From Pisaster brevispinus (Eukaryota; Echinodermata; Asteroidea; Forcipulatida; Asteriidae), in NCBI GenBank assembly GCA_023634235.1, contig JAMKCF010000007.1, positions 20,342,592-20,406,591 on the forward strand: a stretch of 64,000 nt of DNA, written 5' to 3'. Position 1 is the stretch's first letter. The number at the start of each line of letters is the position of its first letter. A program made the translations under genes and the position numbers. Positions 1 to 12,955 of the stretch are shown here, one piece after another. A model generated the notes under the pieces. The model was not told where the DNA came from. It saw only the letters and a list, made by a program, of their open reading frames with translations, and searched no databases.

Positions 1-120
1 CTGAATTAAGATCGTTGCCGTCAAAGAGTCGCATAATAATTGTTGAAAAAAAGAGGCGACGACCTCGACGTTCGCACAACTACATCAAGAAGAATGTGGT
101 TAACTGTCGCAGAAAATACA
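1..120 (+). other. Possible 3' end of an exon cut by the window edge
   Basis: The third forward frame is open from the window edge to position 120, where a textbook donor (gtgagt) follows. The implied peptide is strongly basic, with a KKRRRPRR run followed by IKKN and NCRRK. If real, it would be the last part of an upstream coding exon or a 5' leader exon. No partner exon with a matching phase is recognisable downstream, and 120 bases is short enough for an open frame to arise by chance. I do not recognise the protein. Confidence 0.2.
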
Positions 121-2761
121 GTGAGTGTCAGCGCTAACTGTAATTTACACGGAGATTAAAAACAATAACGCCATGACGTCATTTGTTTACTACTGAGTCG
201 ACACTTGTCTATTGCAAGTGTACATTGCATTTTCTTTTTGTCTTATTATTCATTTACATTTACATAATCGTGTATTGTTGGGGATGTTCAAAACATTCAC
301 CGATTAATTTAATCCGTTAGATTACATATTCTGTATTTTGGTTGTCTCACTATGTGTTTACTGGAGAATTTGAAGCTAGTTCCACTCGATACACGATAGT
401 TTGTAAATGAAACGAATGGAATCTTTCAAAGTGAATTAAGCCAGTACGTAATTACCATACCGCGGTCATGATCGTCGCGTTCCTAGTTCATAGCAGTAAT
501 AAATTGCTCATAATACAGAATGGGTCGGACTATCCCCTCCAGCCTCGGTTTTGTTATGAAATGATTTTACCAAAACAAAGTAAATTACACGAATATGGCT
601 ATTTTCGACTAAAAGTATGAGCATTTTTCCATTAAAAAAGGGGGAATGGATGCAGCATTGACTCAATAACTATAGCCACCATGACTCGTTTAAATTGATT
701 TACCATTTGCTTAATTTCCTTCTAATTATATTTATATTAATAAATTAATATGTATTCACCATAATACTTCTATGTTCGACTGTACATTGGATGAAATCAG
801 TATTATGCTCTATTCGTGTTTGCTATTTAACTGTCGTGTATTTTTCGTATTCTATAATAAACACTTTTGTAAAAACTGTCTTAAAAAATAATTATTGCCA
901 TGTTGTACTGGAAGGTTACTTATTGTTTAAATTCATTCAAAATAAGTTGCATGCCAAAGGATGGTTTAATTTGTTAACATAACATCAAACAGTTGCTTTA
1001 TTAGTTCCTTCAACAACGCTTACAGGTCATTTACCCTCTACACATATTTCTGGCACACTATCAAATTTGTTGGGTCTGTTTCAATTTCCAACCTTTTTCG
1101 AATTTGCTACATGTAATTATTCCATATTGTGTTTTAATGAAGACTGTTACAGGGGACTTTTCATAATATTGAACTATTTTGTGCTTCACATACAGATTTT
1201 TCATTAAAAAGTTTTGATAATGAGCAATAACTGTGTGATTTATCTGTTTCTTGTTCGGTAATAAAACGTAATTAGAAAAACATTCTGATGTAAAAATTAA
1301 TTTCAAGAGTTTGTTCAAATAGTCAAATGTGTAGACCGCAAAAAACTCTGGTAAAGAGGCTGGATGCGTTATGATATCAAAACGAATGATCCGAACTCAC
1401 ATTATGCTTTTGCTAAACACGGATTACATTTTTCTGTTATTCGTATAAGAACAAAAAACCAACAATGAACGTTTTAAAAATGATTAACCGTTAACTTATA
1501 ATACTATTTGTTTACTTCCCTCGTTTCTGTTTTTCATAAAATGATGCCAAAACACAAAATGTCGACATCTGATTGAAGATGATAATGTGCGTGCCGTCTT
1601 CGGAAAAAAATGCATCTTTGACATTTTAACTCACATCAGCAGATGTCAAAAACAAAATCTGGCGCTTCATTTCCAACACTCTCAGGATTTGCCTAGTGCC
1701 TCCAATGTGTTAGATTCATACCTTGTCTCGCTGACGGGGGAGATTTGTTTTATTTAGGCCAACTGAACTGAACACTTTGCAGGGAAAAATCCTGCGAATA
1801 TAGAAGATTTGTGCACCTCGGATGCACACATGAAACAACAAACACTTGATACTTCATGATCGTCCTTCGGGGTCGATCCCACGAGCGGTCTCAGATATAG
1901 AGGCATCTGATTGATTGAACAGGGGAAAACACCTGGTTACGTCTAAGCCAGACAAACACCGAAGAGCCGACTTATAACACCTTTCTTCATGCTCCCTTGA
2001 TCACTCTCTGACTTATGTTAGGGTGCTGGAAACTGGCAAATAGATCAGCTTTAAAATGACAATTTATTTTAAAATCTTTCTGTTTTCTGGTGTAATGTGG
2101 GGCAATTTAATTCCCTTCAGTTTTTGTAGATTTTACAGAGAACTGGTACTTTAAGTCTTTGTTTTAAAACCTGTAGCTCCCATCCCCTTGAGATATGCAA
2201 TTTTTTAGTACAACAATATATAATTTGTGTGGGTTTTTTGTTTACAAAGATAACACTGTCGCATCAGATACCATTGTCTGATTCCCCATGTTTATGTACA
2301 TTATCCTAGCCGATTTCAGAGGGCACCAGGGTATTTTCACTCAAGCCTCAGTATGGTCACAACTATTGACGTGTATGAAAATCCAGATGTCATCTGCCAA
2401 TGACACTCCAACAATTGACTCATCACTTTTATTTACTGCAAACCTTATGGTCATGACATTTGAAGGATAACGAACTTCCCCTTTCTAATCAGCTAATGGA
2501 ATATAAGTACTTTCAGTCGTATGCATCTTGGAAATGAGTTTTCACTTTCATACCTGGTGAAAGACCTCGTTCACTTATATCATAAATCACAAAAGCTCCA
2601 ATGTGTTTCTCTTTTTGCCAGACGTTGCTGATGGCTTTATTTAATCCCAAACCATATGTTTTTTCATTTAAAACTGACAGTACGGTTCAACATCATGCTA
2701 TGTTTGAATGATGAGTTTCAATGTAAGCTTAGATTGTGGGGTTTTGTATGGAACCTTTTAG

Positions 2762-2912
2762 AATATCTTGGATATCAAGTAATAAACCACAAGGGAAACT
2801 GACAGGGTAAATGTTAAATAATTTGGGGTTGAACAAAGAAAAAATTGACTAGTGTGGGATTTAAACCAACGACCTCCGGATTGACTTGCCGGCACTCTAC
2901 CAACAGAGCTTT
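2762..2912 (-). repeat. Partial copy of a tRNA-like SINE family
   Basis: The segment carries the shared family landmarks ccacaagggaaactgac, then gggttgaacaaag, then ttgactag, followed by a tRNA-like part. Read on the minus strand it has an A-box-like ctctgttggtagagtg and a B-box-like ggtttaaatcc. Fuller copies lie near 18.7-19.0 kb and 48.4-48.7 kb. This copy stops just after the tRNA-like part. Confidence 0.6.
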
Positions 2913-3710
2913 TTGAATATCCACTGAAAAGCTGTGTTTCAGCACAACGTTATATAAGATGTAATGTCATGCATGTCGCTTATAACTCCATTCCACCCAA
3001 GCCAAGGTGATTCTACGAGTGAGACAACAATAAACACATACACTCCATCCATTGAGCAAAGAGAAAATGAACATTTTGCAAAAGCACTGAGCAGTTATCA
3101 ATGTCAAGAAACCAGCAGGTTGGAAACTGTTCAGGAAAAGGGAAAAGGTTAAACGTCCAACCAAGCAAGTCAATTCATCCGTGTAAAAGAGATTCGTCCA
3201 AGCCATGCTTTATAAAATCTAGGCTAAGTATTGTGAAAGGTCCGTATAATTTATAGTTTCTCTTTCTGTTCCTATTTTGTGTCTCAAGACATGTTCAACC
3301 TGCTTCATTGTGCACAGAGAGTGGAAGAGATTTCGAGTTGATGTCTTCAATGGAGGCCACAGCACGATGGATTATTATATTACATGGAGGGGTGAAGGAT
3401 AGGGTTGGGCTAAATTTTCCCAACCATCTGCGCCTACAGTTTGGAAAACTAATGCCTTAAAAGGTTCTAAGATGTATTTGAAAGACAGAAGAAAGACGTG
3501 TAGTGTTAGTGAATGGTCGATGTGGGGCTATTAGAGTGTTCAACAGTCTATTTTTAAACGCTTGTGGGAAATGGTGTCAAGGACTTTGAGTGACACCAAA
3601 TAATAAGGCAGTTCAGTCCAGTACGTGTTTACAAATTGAAAAATTTATAATAGGTAATGTGTTTTTGGTTTGTAAATCTCATGCGCTTGATAACTGACAT
3701 AGAGGCTAGA

Positions 3711-3993
3711 AATTCGCCATATTGGCTCGGCATAGTGGCCACTTTGACATAGTTAGCAAAATTTGGAATAGTGGTCAAAATTCGGCATGGTGGTCAAAAT
3801 TCGGCAAAGCGGTCAAAATTCGGCATGGTGGTCAAAATTCGGCAGAGTGGTCAAAAATTGGCAGATATGTCAAAACTGGCATGTTGGCCAAAATTCGGCA
3901 TTGTGGCCGAAGTTCGGCAGAGGGGCCGAAGCCTGGCAGAGTGGTCAAAATTCGGCAGAGTGGTCAAAATTCGGCAGAGTGGTCAAAATTCAT
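3711..3993. repeat. Minisatellite, 19-bp unit, about 15 copies
   Basis: Imperfect tandem copies of a 19-base unit approximating gtggtcaaaattcggcaga. The last three or four units (about 3935-3990) are nearly identical, and the first ones are degenerate (for example ggccactttgacatag). Because 19 is not a multiple of three, the array is open in all three forward frames and gives three overlapping spurious reading frames of 83-116 codons. I do not call these genes. Confidence 0.9.
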
Positions 3994-6900
3994 TGGAATC
4001 GCACGGAAATGTCAAGAAGCATTTTTCTGCCCCTTTAAATGTTTGGATGTGATTTTTCAGCACCATGTGTAAGTCAACATGATTACTGGTAATGTCCATC
4101 CAGGGAAAAATATACCACACGTTTTGCGTGGTATCACACAGCATGAGATAGACGTCTTAATGCATGTTGCTAAAATGCCAAATGTCACTTAAGTGCCTTA
4201 TCGACGGGATGTCATCTAAGGGTCTCATATGTACACATACCACTTAATACATTTACTTCACATCTACTGCACAAATTTATAATCATTACAATTTAAGCCT
4301 TCTAAAAAATTCTAACTTTCTACATAAATTAAATCTTAAACGTATGCCATAAAGAGATGAATCTTTCAAATTGAATGAAAATGTGTCTTTCTTAAGGGTG
4401 ACGTCTAGTTTAATCATACTTTTTCATCAATCTTCTCAATATTTTTATTAAACAGAATCAGAGACTACTCTTTTGATTTGACAAAAATACAAGTCAACCT
4501 ATGGTACAGATGACACGTTAATTTGATTTTATATCAAATATCTCTGAGTTTAAAATAGAACCAGCAAATTATCCACACAGTCGGTAAAACACATTCCGCC
4601 TATAAACAGACCCAACAGAAGGAAACGACTCCACTTTGTGCGTCTACAAATTCATTCAAATTGTTCAACCTCGAAGCAGATGTGGTTTAAATATGTGACA
4701 AACAACATCACGTTGTCCCATGAGTTCTGTCCTCCACGGTGACCTCAGAGTGTTACAAGGTCTCAAGCCACCTTGATGTTCCAAAGAAATGAAAGAAGAT
4801 TCAATTTACGGCTGCTTTTTAATAGATCAGGCAGACATATTATTTTGTGTCTCCTTGGGACTGTATATGTGTTCCGGTGATAGGCTTTGGGAGCGTGGCT
4901 GACGTGCAGCTGGTCTGGACGGACTGGCATGCCTTGAATCTCTCCCGAACTCTCACAAGGATGTTAACATTCCGAGGTCGGGAGAAGCAATATATGGTGA
5001 TGCAAAGGAACGTGCACCATCATTAAAACATGGGTCACGGAGGAAAGAAGATATTATTTTATCATAGAGATAGGTAGAGCTGGAGAAAATCTGAACATGG
5101 TTGAGGCTTGTGCATTAATATTTCCGAATGCAATGGTCACCAGTACAAAAGACTGTCCATTTACACCTGTCATTTTCACTACACGCTTAGGCTTCTTGCC
5201 CAAAGCCTCTGTCCAAAGATTGTAAACGGACATACAAATGATTTTTGTTTTACTACTTTACTCGAAGCCAGGTGTGACAGGCAGCCCTTGGGTTAACAGC
5301 GTGGAGCATATGCTTTACAGAAACGTCACGAGGGGTTAAGGGAAATCAAACAAGTCAGCAAACTACATGAACTTCACACTAAAAACCGACACCAAGGTCC
5401 ATTTAATCACTTTTGAAAAAGATTTGGTCTTGAAGTAAGGCCACGTGTCCGTCACAAATTTGACAAAGTTAAATCGGATTCTCAACGTCATATTGTGACG
5501 GTATCCATTAGTTAGACACGGATACTGACTGTGATCTCGCTCAGCAAGTCTTTTATTAAGGTTTGTTCTGAATGTCCATCGCAAAATACAGGTCGGATGG
5601 ACAATATATAATCAGACTGGTCCTTGCTCTAAGTAGGGTCGCGTGTAGAAGAGGCTTCTTGGCCTTACCTTCTACAATACGATATAACTGTGAAAACATA
5701 AGGCCATTTATGTTATCTAATGAAGATAACGACCCAGGGCTGAGGTTACTTTAATCAGACTCTTTCTACGTTATACATTACATTACATTGTTCAATTTTC
5801 CCTTATGTGGGCGTAGCTGAACGCAAGGTAAGCATGCACAGGCACTGTAATTGTGTTCTGCAAGGAAATCAACGGGACTGGATGGGAGTAGAACCGCATG
5901 ACGTGCTTTGGTCATTGCTGTGCAATGGATGCAGTATGATATTCCCAAACTACAACAGGCATTTTACAAACAAACCAAAACCCAACCATGATCGACATTT
6001 GCTGATAAGGCCATACTTTGACCACATTTTAAATGCATTTCACACAAGGTTTGTGTTCTTTACAAATTCAAGATAAAAACATAGATGGTGATTAAGAACT
6101 TCGCAGCTAAGATAAACTCCTATGAGTGGATAAAATGCGCCTGTTCGGGCGCAGCTGTCACAATATCTCTGAGCCTGGAGTGGTTCTTCGAAACTGTCTA
6201 CGGCTCGACATTGCAATCTAACGAGGTACTCTCGGATGGCTAGTGTATTTGGTCAGGTTGACGGAACTATTTACTGTATATCATTCCATTGGATTGATTA
6301 GACGTGAGTGTGGAATAAGCCACAAGACGGAGGAAAGTCTTTTGGAATAGTTTCCATGCATCCCTGGGGCTTCATTGTTCAATGCGATTTGGTTTCCCTG
6401 TTCAGCAGTTTGTTTTAAAGTGCATTTAACCGCGATCATTGAAGTCAGCAGAATCTGCGACTTGAAACGGAGAATAAAAAGATAATATATCTCAGAGTAT
6501 GCGGTGCATCCTTTGGTGCTTTGAAAGAAATGCATCTTTATTTGGTTGCCTAATTGAATATACTGGACATAAATGATCGACTCTATTTTTATGTTATTAT
6601 CACCGTATGAAAGCGTACTTTGCAGTAAGCCGACTGCAGTAGAGAAAGGGTTTTTAAATGAGTTATATTTATAGCACAAGTTTGTTGACACCAAACGTTG
6701 GTTAACAAATCATTACTGCAGGCAGACCAGTGTCGAATATGTCTAGAATGACAATGTGCAAGCCATTACCGAATATACAACAGAGTTAGCATCGATTATT
6801 GGTATAAAAGATATTTGGGAATCGAGCTCTAAAAGGTATGATAGTCAAAGTGAACAAAAAACAATATCACTACCATCAATGCCTTGACGTCATCTTGTCA

Positions 6901-8356
6901 AATCACGGAACAATATTCGAATAAACTATGAACAGTTCAACAGTTTGGGACCTCTAGCAAATCTTGAAGTTTCCACCACTTTACAAACAATATAGGTAGA
7001 AGTAGTTGAATTAAACAAGAAATGATGTCCGTTGTCTTGCCTTCCTCCTGGAAGTTGTCCAAGCAACGCTGCTGGTGCAAACACCGCGTGCCTTCTCAAC
7101 TTACTAAACAGAGGGTACACCCCAAGTTATACAAATGTAATTACTCAACGGGATACCAAGGTAAATGCCATGGTTGATACTCGATACTAGAGATAAACTC
7201 GGCTGATGTTCATTGCCTTTAATACACAGATGGGTAGCAGCCTGGTGCTCGAACATGTCAGAAAGTCTGGCTGATGATTACATCAAACACAATTCAGGTG
7301 TACATTGAATAGGGTGGAATTATCAAAGATGACGTGAAATGACTACAGCTGTGATGCAGCCTTCTTGTTTCTCACCCAAACACAGTTCCGAAACGAGGCT
7401 TGATGGTGGAAAAACATATCCCAAAGAATGGACAATAGTATATTGTTTTCATTGTATATTATGAAAATCTGACCAAAAGAATAATCTGACAAATATGTCA
7501 TTATCACTCCAGACATTCTTTTTCACAACTGCCTGTCTTCCGAAATGATTCAGTTCAACTGAATTTGGTTTTAAGACGGCATGGAATAAATTTGGCAAGA
7601 TACAATCGCTGAATTTTTTTCTTCTGAACAACAGACAAACTTTGAACAGATTTGAATGGTTCCCCACCCCCAAAGAAAAAAACCACACCAGCCATTTGAT
7701 CTTTTGCTGCGTAAATTACAGCCCTGCCTCATGCAAATTCACAGACCTGGCTCTTCGACTGCATTGTAACTAAGGATACAAGAAAGCAAATCGCTGCTGA
7801 ATTACTAGACGATATGCAAATATCAAGAGCAAATGACATTTAGACTAGTATCAAGAATTCCCCAGTTGATTGCAAGTGCATAAGCGTTGGATTTTGATGT
7901 TGTTAACGATTTTGCCCTTAATCTTCGAAGCAATATTTTTCTGAATAAAGAGGCATTTCATATAAGTCCGATGTCAGGGTAGCTAATTAACTTGGAATAC
8001 AAACAAAAGAGTTGCCTTCGAGTCTCAAGAGGAAAGTTTGATGTTTTGCAAAGTAAAAACGGCCTGAATGCGAAGCTATTGATTGTTTTCTCAGTTCACA
8101 AGGCGACAGTTTAACGAAGAAATAAATGTAGACTGTTGACATTTGTTGTCACTCGACATCGCGTTAAAATCTCGCTTATTGGGTAGATTGGATAAATAAC
8201 CAAGTATTTGATGTTTGGTTATTTAGTTTTCATTTTGACAGCGGGGAATGTTTTTTAATAATCGATTTTCACGAAAACTGTTGTTTATTAAACAACTCTT
8301 TAAAGCCTAACAAGCCATTAGCAATCATCTCACAGACATAGGGCAAATGGATGATC

Positions 8357-8380
8357 ATAATAATAATAATAATAATAACA
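8357..8380. repeat. (ATA)n microsatellite
   Basis: About seven uninterrupted taa/ata triplets in AT-rich non-coding DNA. Confidence 0.85.
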
Positions 8381-11300
8381 ATACAACATCAAAATGAATC
8401 AATAAATTAAAATAAAATCATCAAATCTTAATCCAAAGCGAAGTTGTATCAATCATTCAGGGAAATCACTCTCTGTCATTGCCGAACAAAAATTGTTGTT
8501 TGCTTTTATTTGAAATCGCAAAAAAATAGACAATTTATGCATTATGTCAAAATTCTTACAATAACATTTTGATCTCTTCACAAAGTTGTGAATCAGTATC
8601 AATTAGGAGTTCATTACTGATTTATCCTGAAGATGGGAATGAACGACCCTTCGTAAACCCACGAATTTAATAAGCGCTTATAAGGTTCACGCAATTAATT
8701 AGGTTATTTTCAAGATTGATGTACGAGTTTAATTTCCCCTGTACCGAATACTCAAGTCATGAATTCAAGAACGTGAGTGAAAATGTCTTTCAAAGGGGTA
8801 AAAGCAGATGAAATACAACTGGGCTTCGAAAGCAGATTTTTTTAAAGGGACAACATCAAGCTACCATCCCCCTTCTCAATCATAAGAAAGAAAACAAGTC
8901 AAGTTGATTAATATGGCGTTTAATAGCAACTTGTGGAGCACGTAGCTAATAAAACCTGATGCCTATTTGTAAAGTATAAAATGAATCTTTGAAACAATCT
9001 CGATAAAATGAACAACTCTTTTGCCTTTAGGATGGCCTCGTTATAAACTTGCCAAGTAAATTAAGATGAATGATCTTTAGACCTTCAATTCTTTATCCAA
9101 ACAGCAGACCATATTCATTATTTAATGACGCAATTTGATCTATGGGTACAGCACGGAGCAAAATGTCACAGACGGGGTTTTTAATTAAAGGTTTTGATGT
9201 CAACAAATATTCAAATTCAGCCGCGAGCAAAGTAAATATGGACAGGAGATTATGAAAGGTGCGTTTAAAGGAGCGAGCACTGGAAGACAAAAACTTCGGC
9301 AAAATAAGAAGGGCACCAATTATAAAGGCACTCGCATCAATTCCGGCGCTGTTTGAAACAAAGACAATAGCAAACGTATACCCCATCCAATGACTTCCAA
9401 AAACAATGCTTTAGTATTACTGTTTTCACAACGAATATATAAAGCGTTAAGTTTCTCTGTCCGGTTTCTGTACTTCTCAGTTCTCATGCCTCCTGCAAAA
9501 CTCGGGTTGCATTCACATTATTTTATTCCAAAATTGTGTTACAAACTGAAACATATCTCTCAAATTGTCTATCCCGGGGTTCAGCCTGATATCATGTGTC
9601 ACTTTACCCCGAAATATTATCCGAAAATGCAAAATGGCGAGCGATCTGGTATCACACAGTTAACAGCTTACAAGTTTCGTAATATCAAAAATAACTCCAT
9701 CAACATTGCATTTTCCCCGTTCACTACTAGATAGTAAATTGTTCCAGCGATGCATATTGTAACCTTTTTTAAACATTAAATTCTGACAGATTAAACTTTT
9801 TATACCATATCCCTTTTATTACAGGGAAAAGACCGAAAAAGAGAGAATATATCCTTTAAGTGGGGTGTACATAATTGTGTTTAATGGTCAGTGCATTATT
9901 AGCAAATCTAACGTAAAATACGTCAGGAGAAAAGGATTTTCTCCTCTACAACTACGTACCTATTTTAAATCAAGAAAGACATATAAATATCATTATGCGA
10001 ATATCTTATAATGCACAGATCTACTTCAGGACGACGCAACCTTTGTAACAATTGGAAAGAATTGTAAAATTGGAAATAAATTCACTCTTCCTAAACCACA
10101 AAGCGACAGAACAAATTTTTAATTTGAAATTAAGACCCGATCTTCGTGGTTTTATGTTTGTTTGACGTTTCTCTTTTTGTTATGAGAAAAATTTAGATTT
10201 TTCGGTTGGTTATTTATGCATTAGGTCTACTGTCTCCGTCGTTTACTTTAATATTTCATAAAATAGCAATATGATCGTATGTTTTTTTTAACTAGCACAA
10301 TTTTCCCCGTGTTATTCATCAAATTGATATTCGTTTATTAAGTAACAATAACTAATTTCCAGTTCGTTTTTTTCCCTTCTTCTTCTCCTTCCCTCTCTCT
10401 TTTCGATTCTCAATTAAAACTCCGCGTCATCAGCTTCTATTTGAATCTCGTATTTCTTTGTTTTACATAAGCAGTTATTTACATAAATTCAGCAGCAAAT
10501 AACAATGTCATGAAGATAGTCTTGATATTACCTCCCAAGAAATAAAGACCGTCCATCTAACCGATGTATTGTTTACCTGTTAATTAACATGTTTGACGAA
10601 GCCAGGAAACTTCAAGCTTCTTGGGTTTGTATAACTTCCCGTACTTAGCATAAATGAATATTTAGGCTTCATTGAGGCAATCCTTTGTATATTTCCATTA
10701 TGAGTAAGTAGTATCAATCAATGGAAATTAGCATTTTAATAGGCAACTTATACGTATTTGCCTGTCGTGATTGAAGTTTAAAGGGAATGTGCACTGGAAC
10801 TTTAATTGGGAGAAGTTATGACATCACTGTCAATTTAAAGTTGTTTGTTTAAATTGTCAGAATTGTTGGTTTGTTTTTGCAAGGTCTGTTGTTACACGAT
10901 GTGATATTATGACGTTCACTTAACCTATGACAATATCAGTCGGCAGCGCCCTCGTTTATTAAAGCACGAGCAATTGCATATTTGAAAAAAAATTGCCAGG
11001 ACAATTAATCTTTGCCACATACCTCGAACAGACTTCTACCTTTGCATAATTGGAAATCAACAGTAAAAAATTTGGTTTTTTTAGGCCATAAACTGTAAGA
11101 ATTTATCCTCATTATTTCCTTCCAAGCAATCTTTATACGATTGTATCTACCGTGAAATGAAAATACATCTCACCATAGCAATCTGCTGCTAAGATGAATT
11201 CGTCAATAAAGCAGAGGTTTATTTTCTTCTGAATTAAAAATTGTCGTTTACTTCACATTGCGGCAAAACTTTGTAGACTAATTGTTTTCCCGTAGAACAT

Positions 11301-12750
11301 CACGTTGCTTTTGGTTTTGTGAAAAAAAACATGCAAACCATCCCTTTAAGCAAGAATTATGATTTCATGAGGCTCATCGACAAATATATATTCGGATTAT
11401 TTATAAGGTTTAAACAAGTTAAAGGATATCCTGATCATAAATACTGACTTATTCACTCAAGTCCCAAAAGACACGATGGGATTATTGTCTGAATTTAACA
11501 CAAAACACCAATAAGTTAAGCGGTAAGTATTGAGTGATAGGAAAATGTGATACATTCCAAAAACAAGACTGTCCGGTACTTGTCTGTTGTCTCATAACAA
11601 AAACTCCCTTTTTAAACGTTTTTTTTTTTAAAGTTGTACTTTCGCTAATTACTCCACAAGTTAATGATCATAAAAACTTACTTGGTAAAGAGCACTGATA
11701 TTATAAAGCATTGTTAGAAACGATCCCCTTTGAAGTAATGTAGTTTTAAGGGTGTTTTTTCCTTCGTTATTATATTGCAACTTCGATGACCAATTGAGTC
11801 CGAATTTCACAGGGTTGTTATTTCATGCATATGTTGGGATACACTAAGTTAGGATACTGGTCTTTGACAATTACCAAAAGTATACCATGCCTTTAACAAC
11901 AAATACTCACTAATGGAAAATAGTCGCAAAATCATTAGGCAAAGAATATCGAGGTTGATGATGTAGCAAGGTTTCACTACGTTAATGAGATGGTTACCCT
12001 TAAAAGACACATAAAGTTCGTGACAAATCCTAAATACCACCTTTTCATTGACATTCAACAAATAATCAAAATGTTGCCAATGGCTAGACAAGTAATTACG
12101 AAAGTCTTTCTGCAGTAACAAAGAACGCACACTGACATTGGAAATAAAGTTCATATAAAATCGTTTTATACCTTGCTGTTTTTAACGACACAATTTTTCC
12201 TACAGCTTAGGTCTCAGGGCCAACAAACTGCATAATTTGACACTTCTAAGATGGATGGAATGTACACCATCAGGAGGACTTCATACGAGACAAAAAACAC
12301 AGCACAGTCCTGATTTTTGTACACTAATTCAGAGACCTTCAATTCACATTGCGATCTCGGTGACTTTCTAGCAGGCTGTCGTGACCTTTAAACCCTGTCT
12401 ATACAATCAGACAATCCTGCGTTCCTGCTGCATCATTGCCATTCCATTCATCGACAAGTCACGCATTGCTTTGCGCTAAGAAGATTGTTCTCCCATGTAA
12501 ACACTAAGAGGACTCTGCTTTTGCAATACGGGGAGTGCAGGCACCCGTCCGACTGCGATCTCTTCATCAATGTGTCTGCATGTTTATGTAATGAGAAATC
12601 AAAGGTATCTATGCGTGGATGATTGTGGTTGGCGCCCGCATGCAAACGTTTAAGATTGCCGTAGAATGCTCCATACAGTCATATGCAGCACCAGTGTGCT
12701 ATCGTACCCCGACAGCACTCCGGGTTAAGAGTATCAAGTATTACTGCGAC

Positions 12751-12775
12751 CATGTGATGTATTTACCATAATAGG
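12751..12775 (+). promoter_or_regulatory. E-box and CArG-box-like motifs upstream of the Popeye gene
   Basis: CATGTG (12751-12756) fits the CANNTG E-box, and CCATAATAGG (12766-12775) fits the serum-response-factor CArG consensus CC[A/T]6GG exactly. They lie about 180-200 bp before the start codon of the Popeye-domain gene. Popeye genes are typically expressed in striated muscle and heart, where SRF and bHLH factors act, so the position is suggestive. Short motifs also occur by chance; function is inferred. Confidence 0.4.
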
Positions 12776-12955
12776 TCACCCCCACTGCAGTAATACATAA
12801 AAATTTTGAAGTCGAGCTACTGCACTTTTAAAAAACGCTAAAGACTTGTGCGACTTCATGATGGGTGAATAATTATTTGAGAAAGTGCAAGTTGTGAGTG
12901 AAAATATCCAAACCAACTTTTGCAAACATTAAGGGAGCAAAGTGGGGTTTTCAAC

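Larger units (their letters stand above)
121..12750. other. Long gene-free stretch upstream of the Popeye gene
   Basis: Apart from the repeats listed separately, I see no convincing gene in these 12.6 kb. Open frames are all about 60-140 codons, lack recognisable domains, and have no splice-linked partners. The DNA is AT-rich with scattered short A/T runs. It may hold distal regulatory DNA or untranslated exons of the Popeye gene, but nothing in the sequence proves this. Confidence 0.6.

Noticed and set aside
3722..4072. Three overlapping open frames of 83-116 codons with KIRQSGQNS-type repeats
   Set aside because: They are the three readings of a 19-bp minisatellite; no start context, splice site or known domain.
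6281..6694. 137-codon minus-strand open frame in the upstream desert
   Set aside because: Unremarkable composition, no family resemblance and no supporting signals; consistent with chance in 12 kb of AT-rich DNA.
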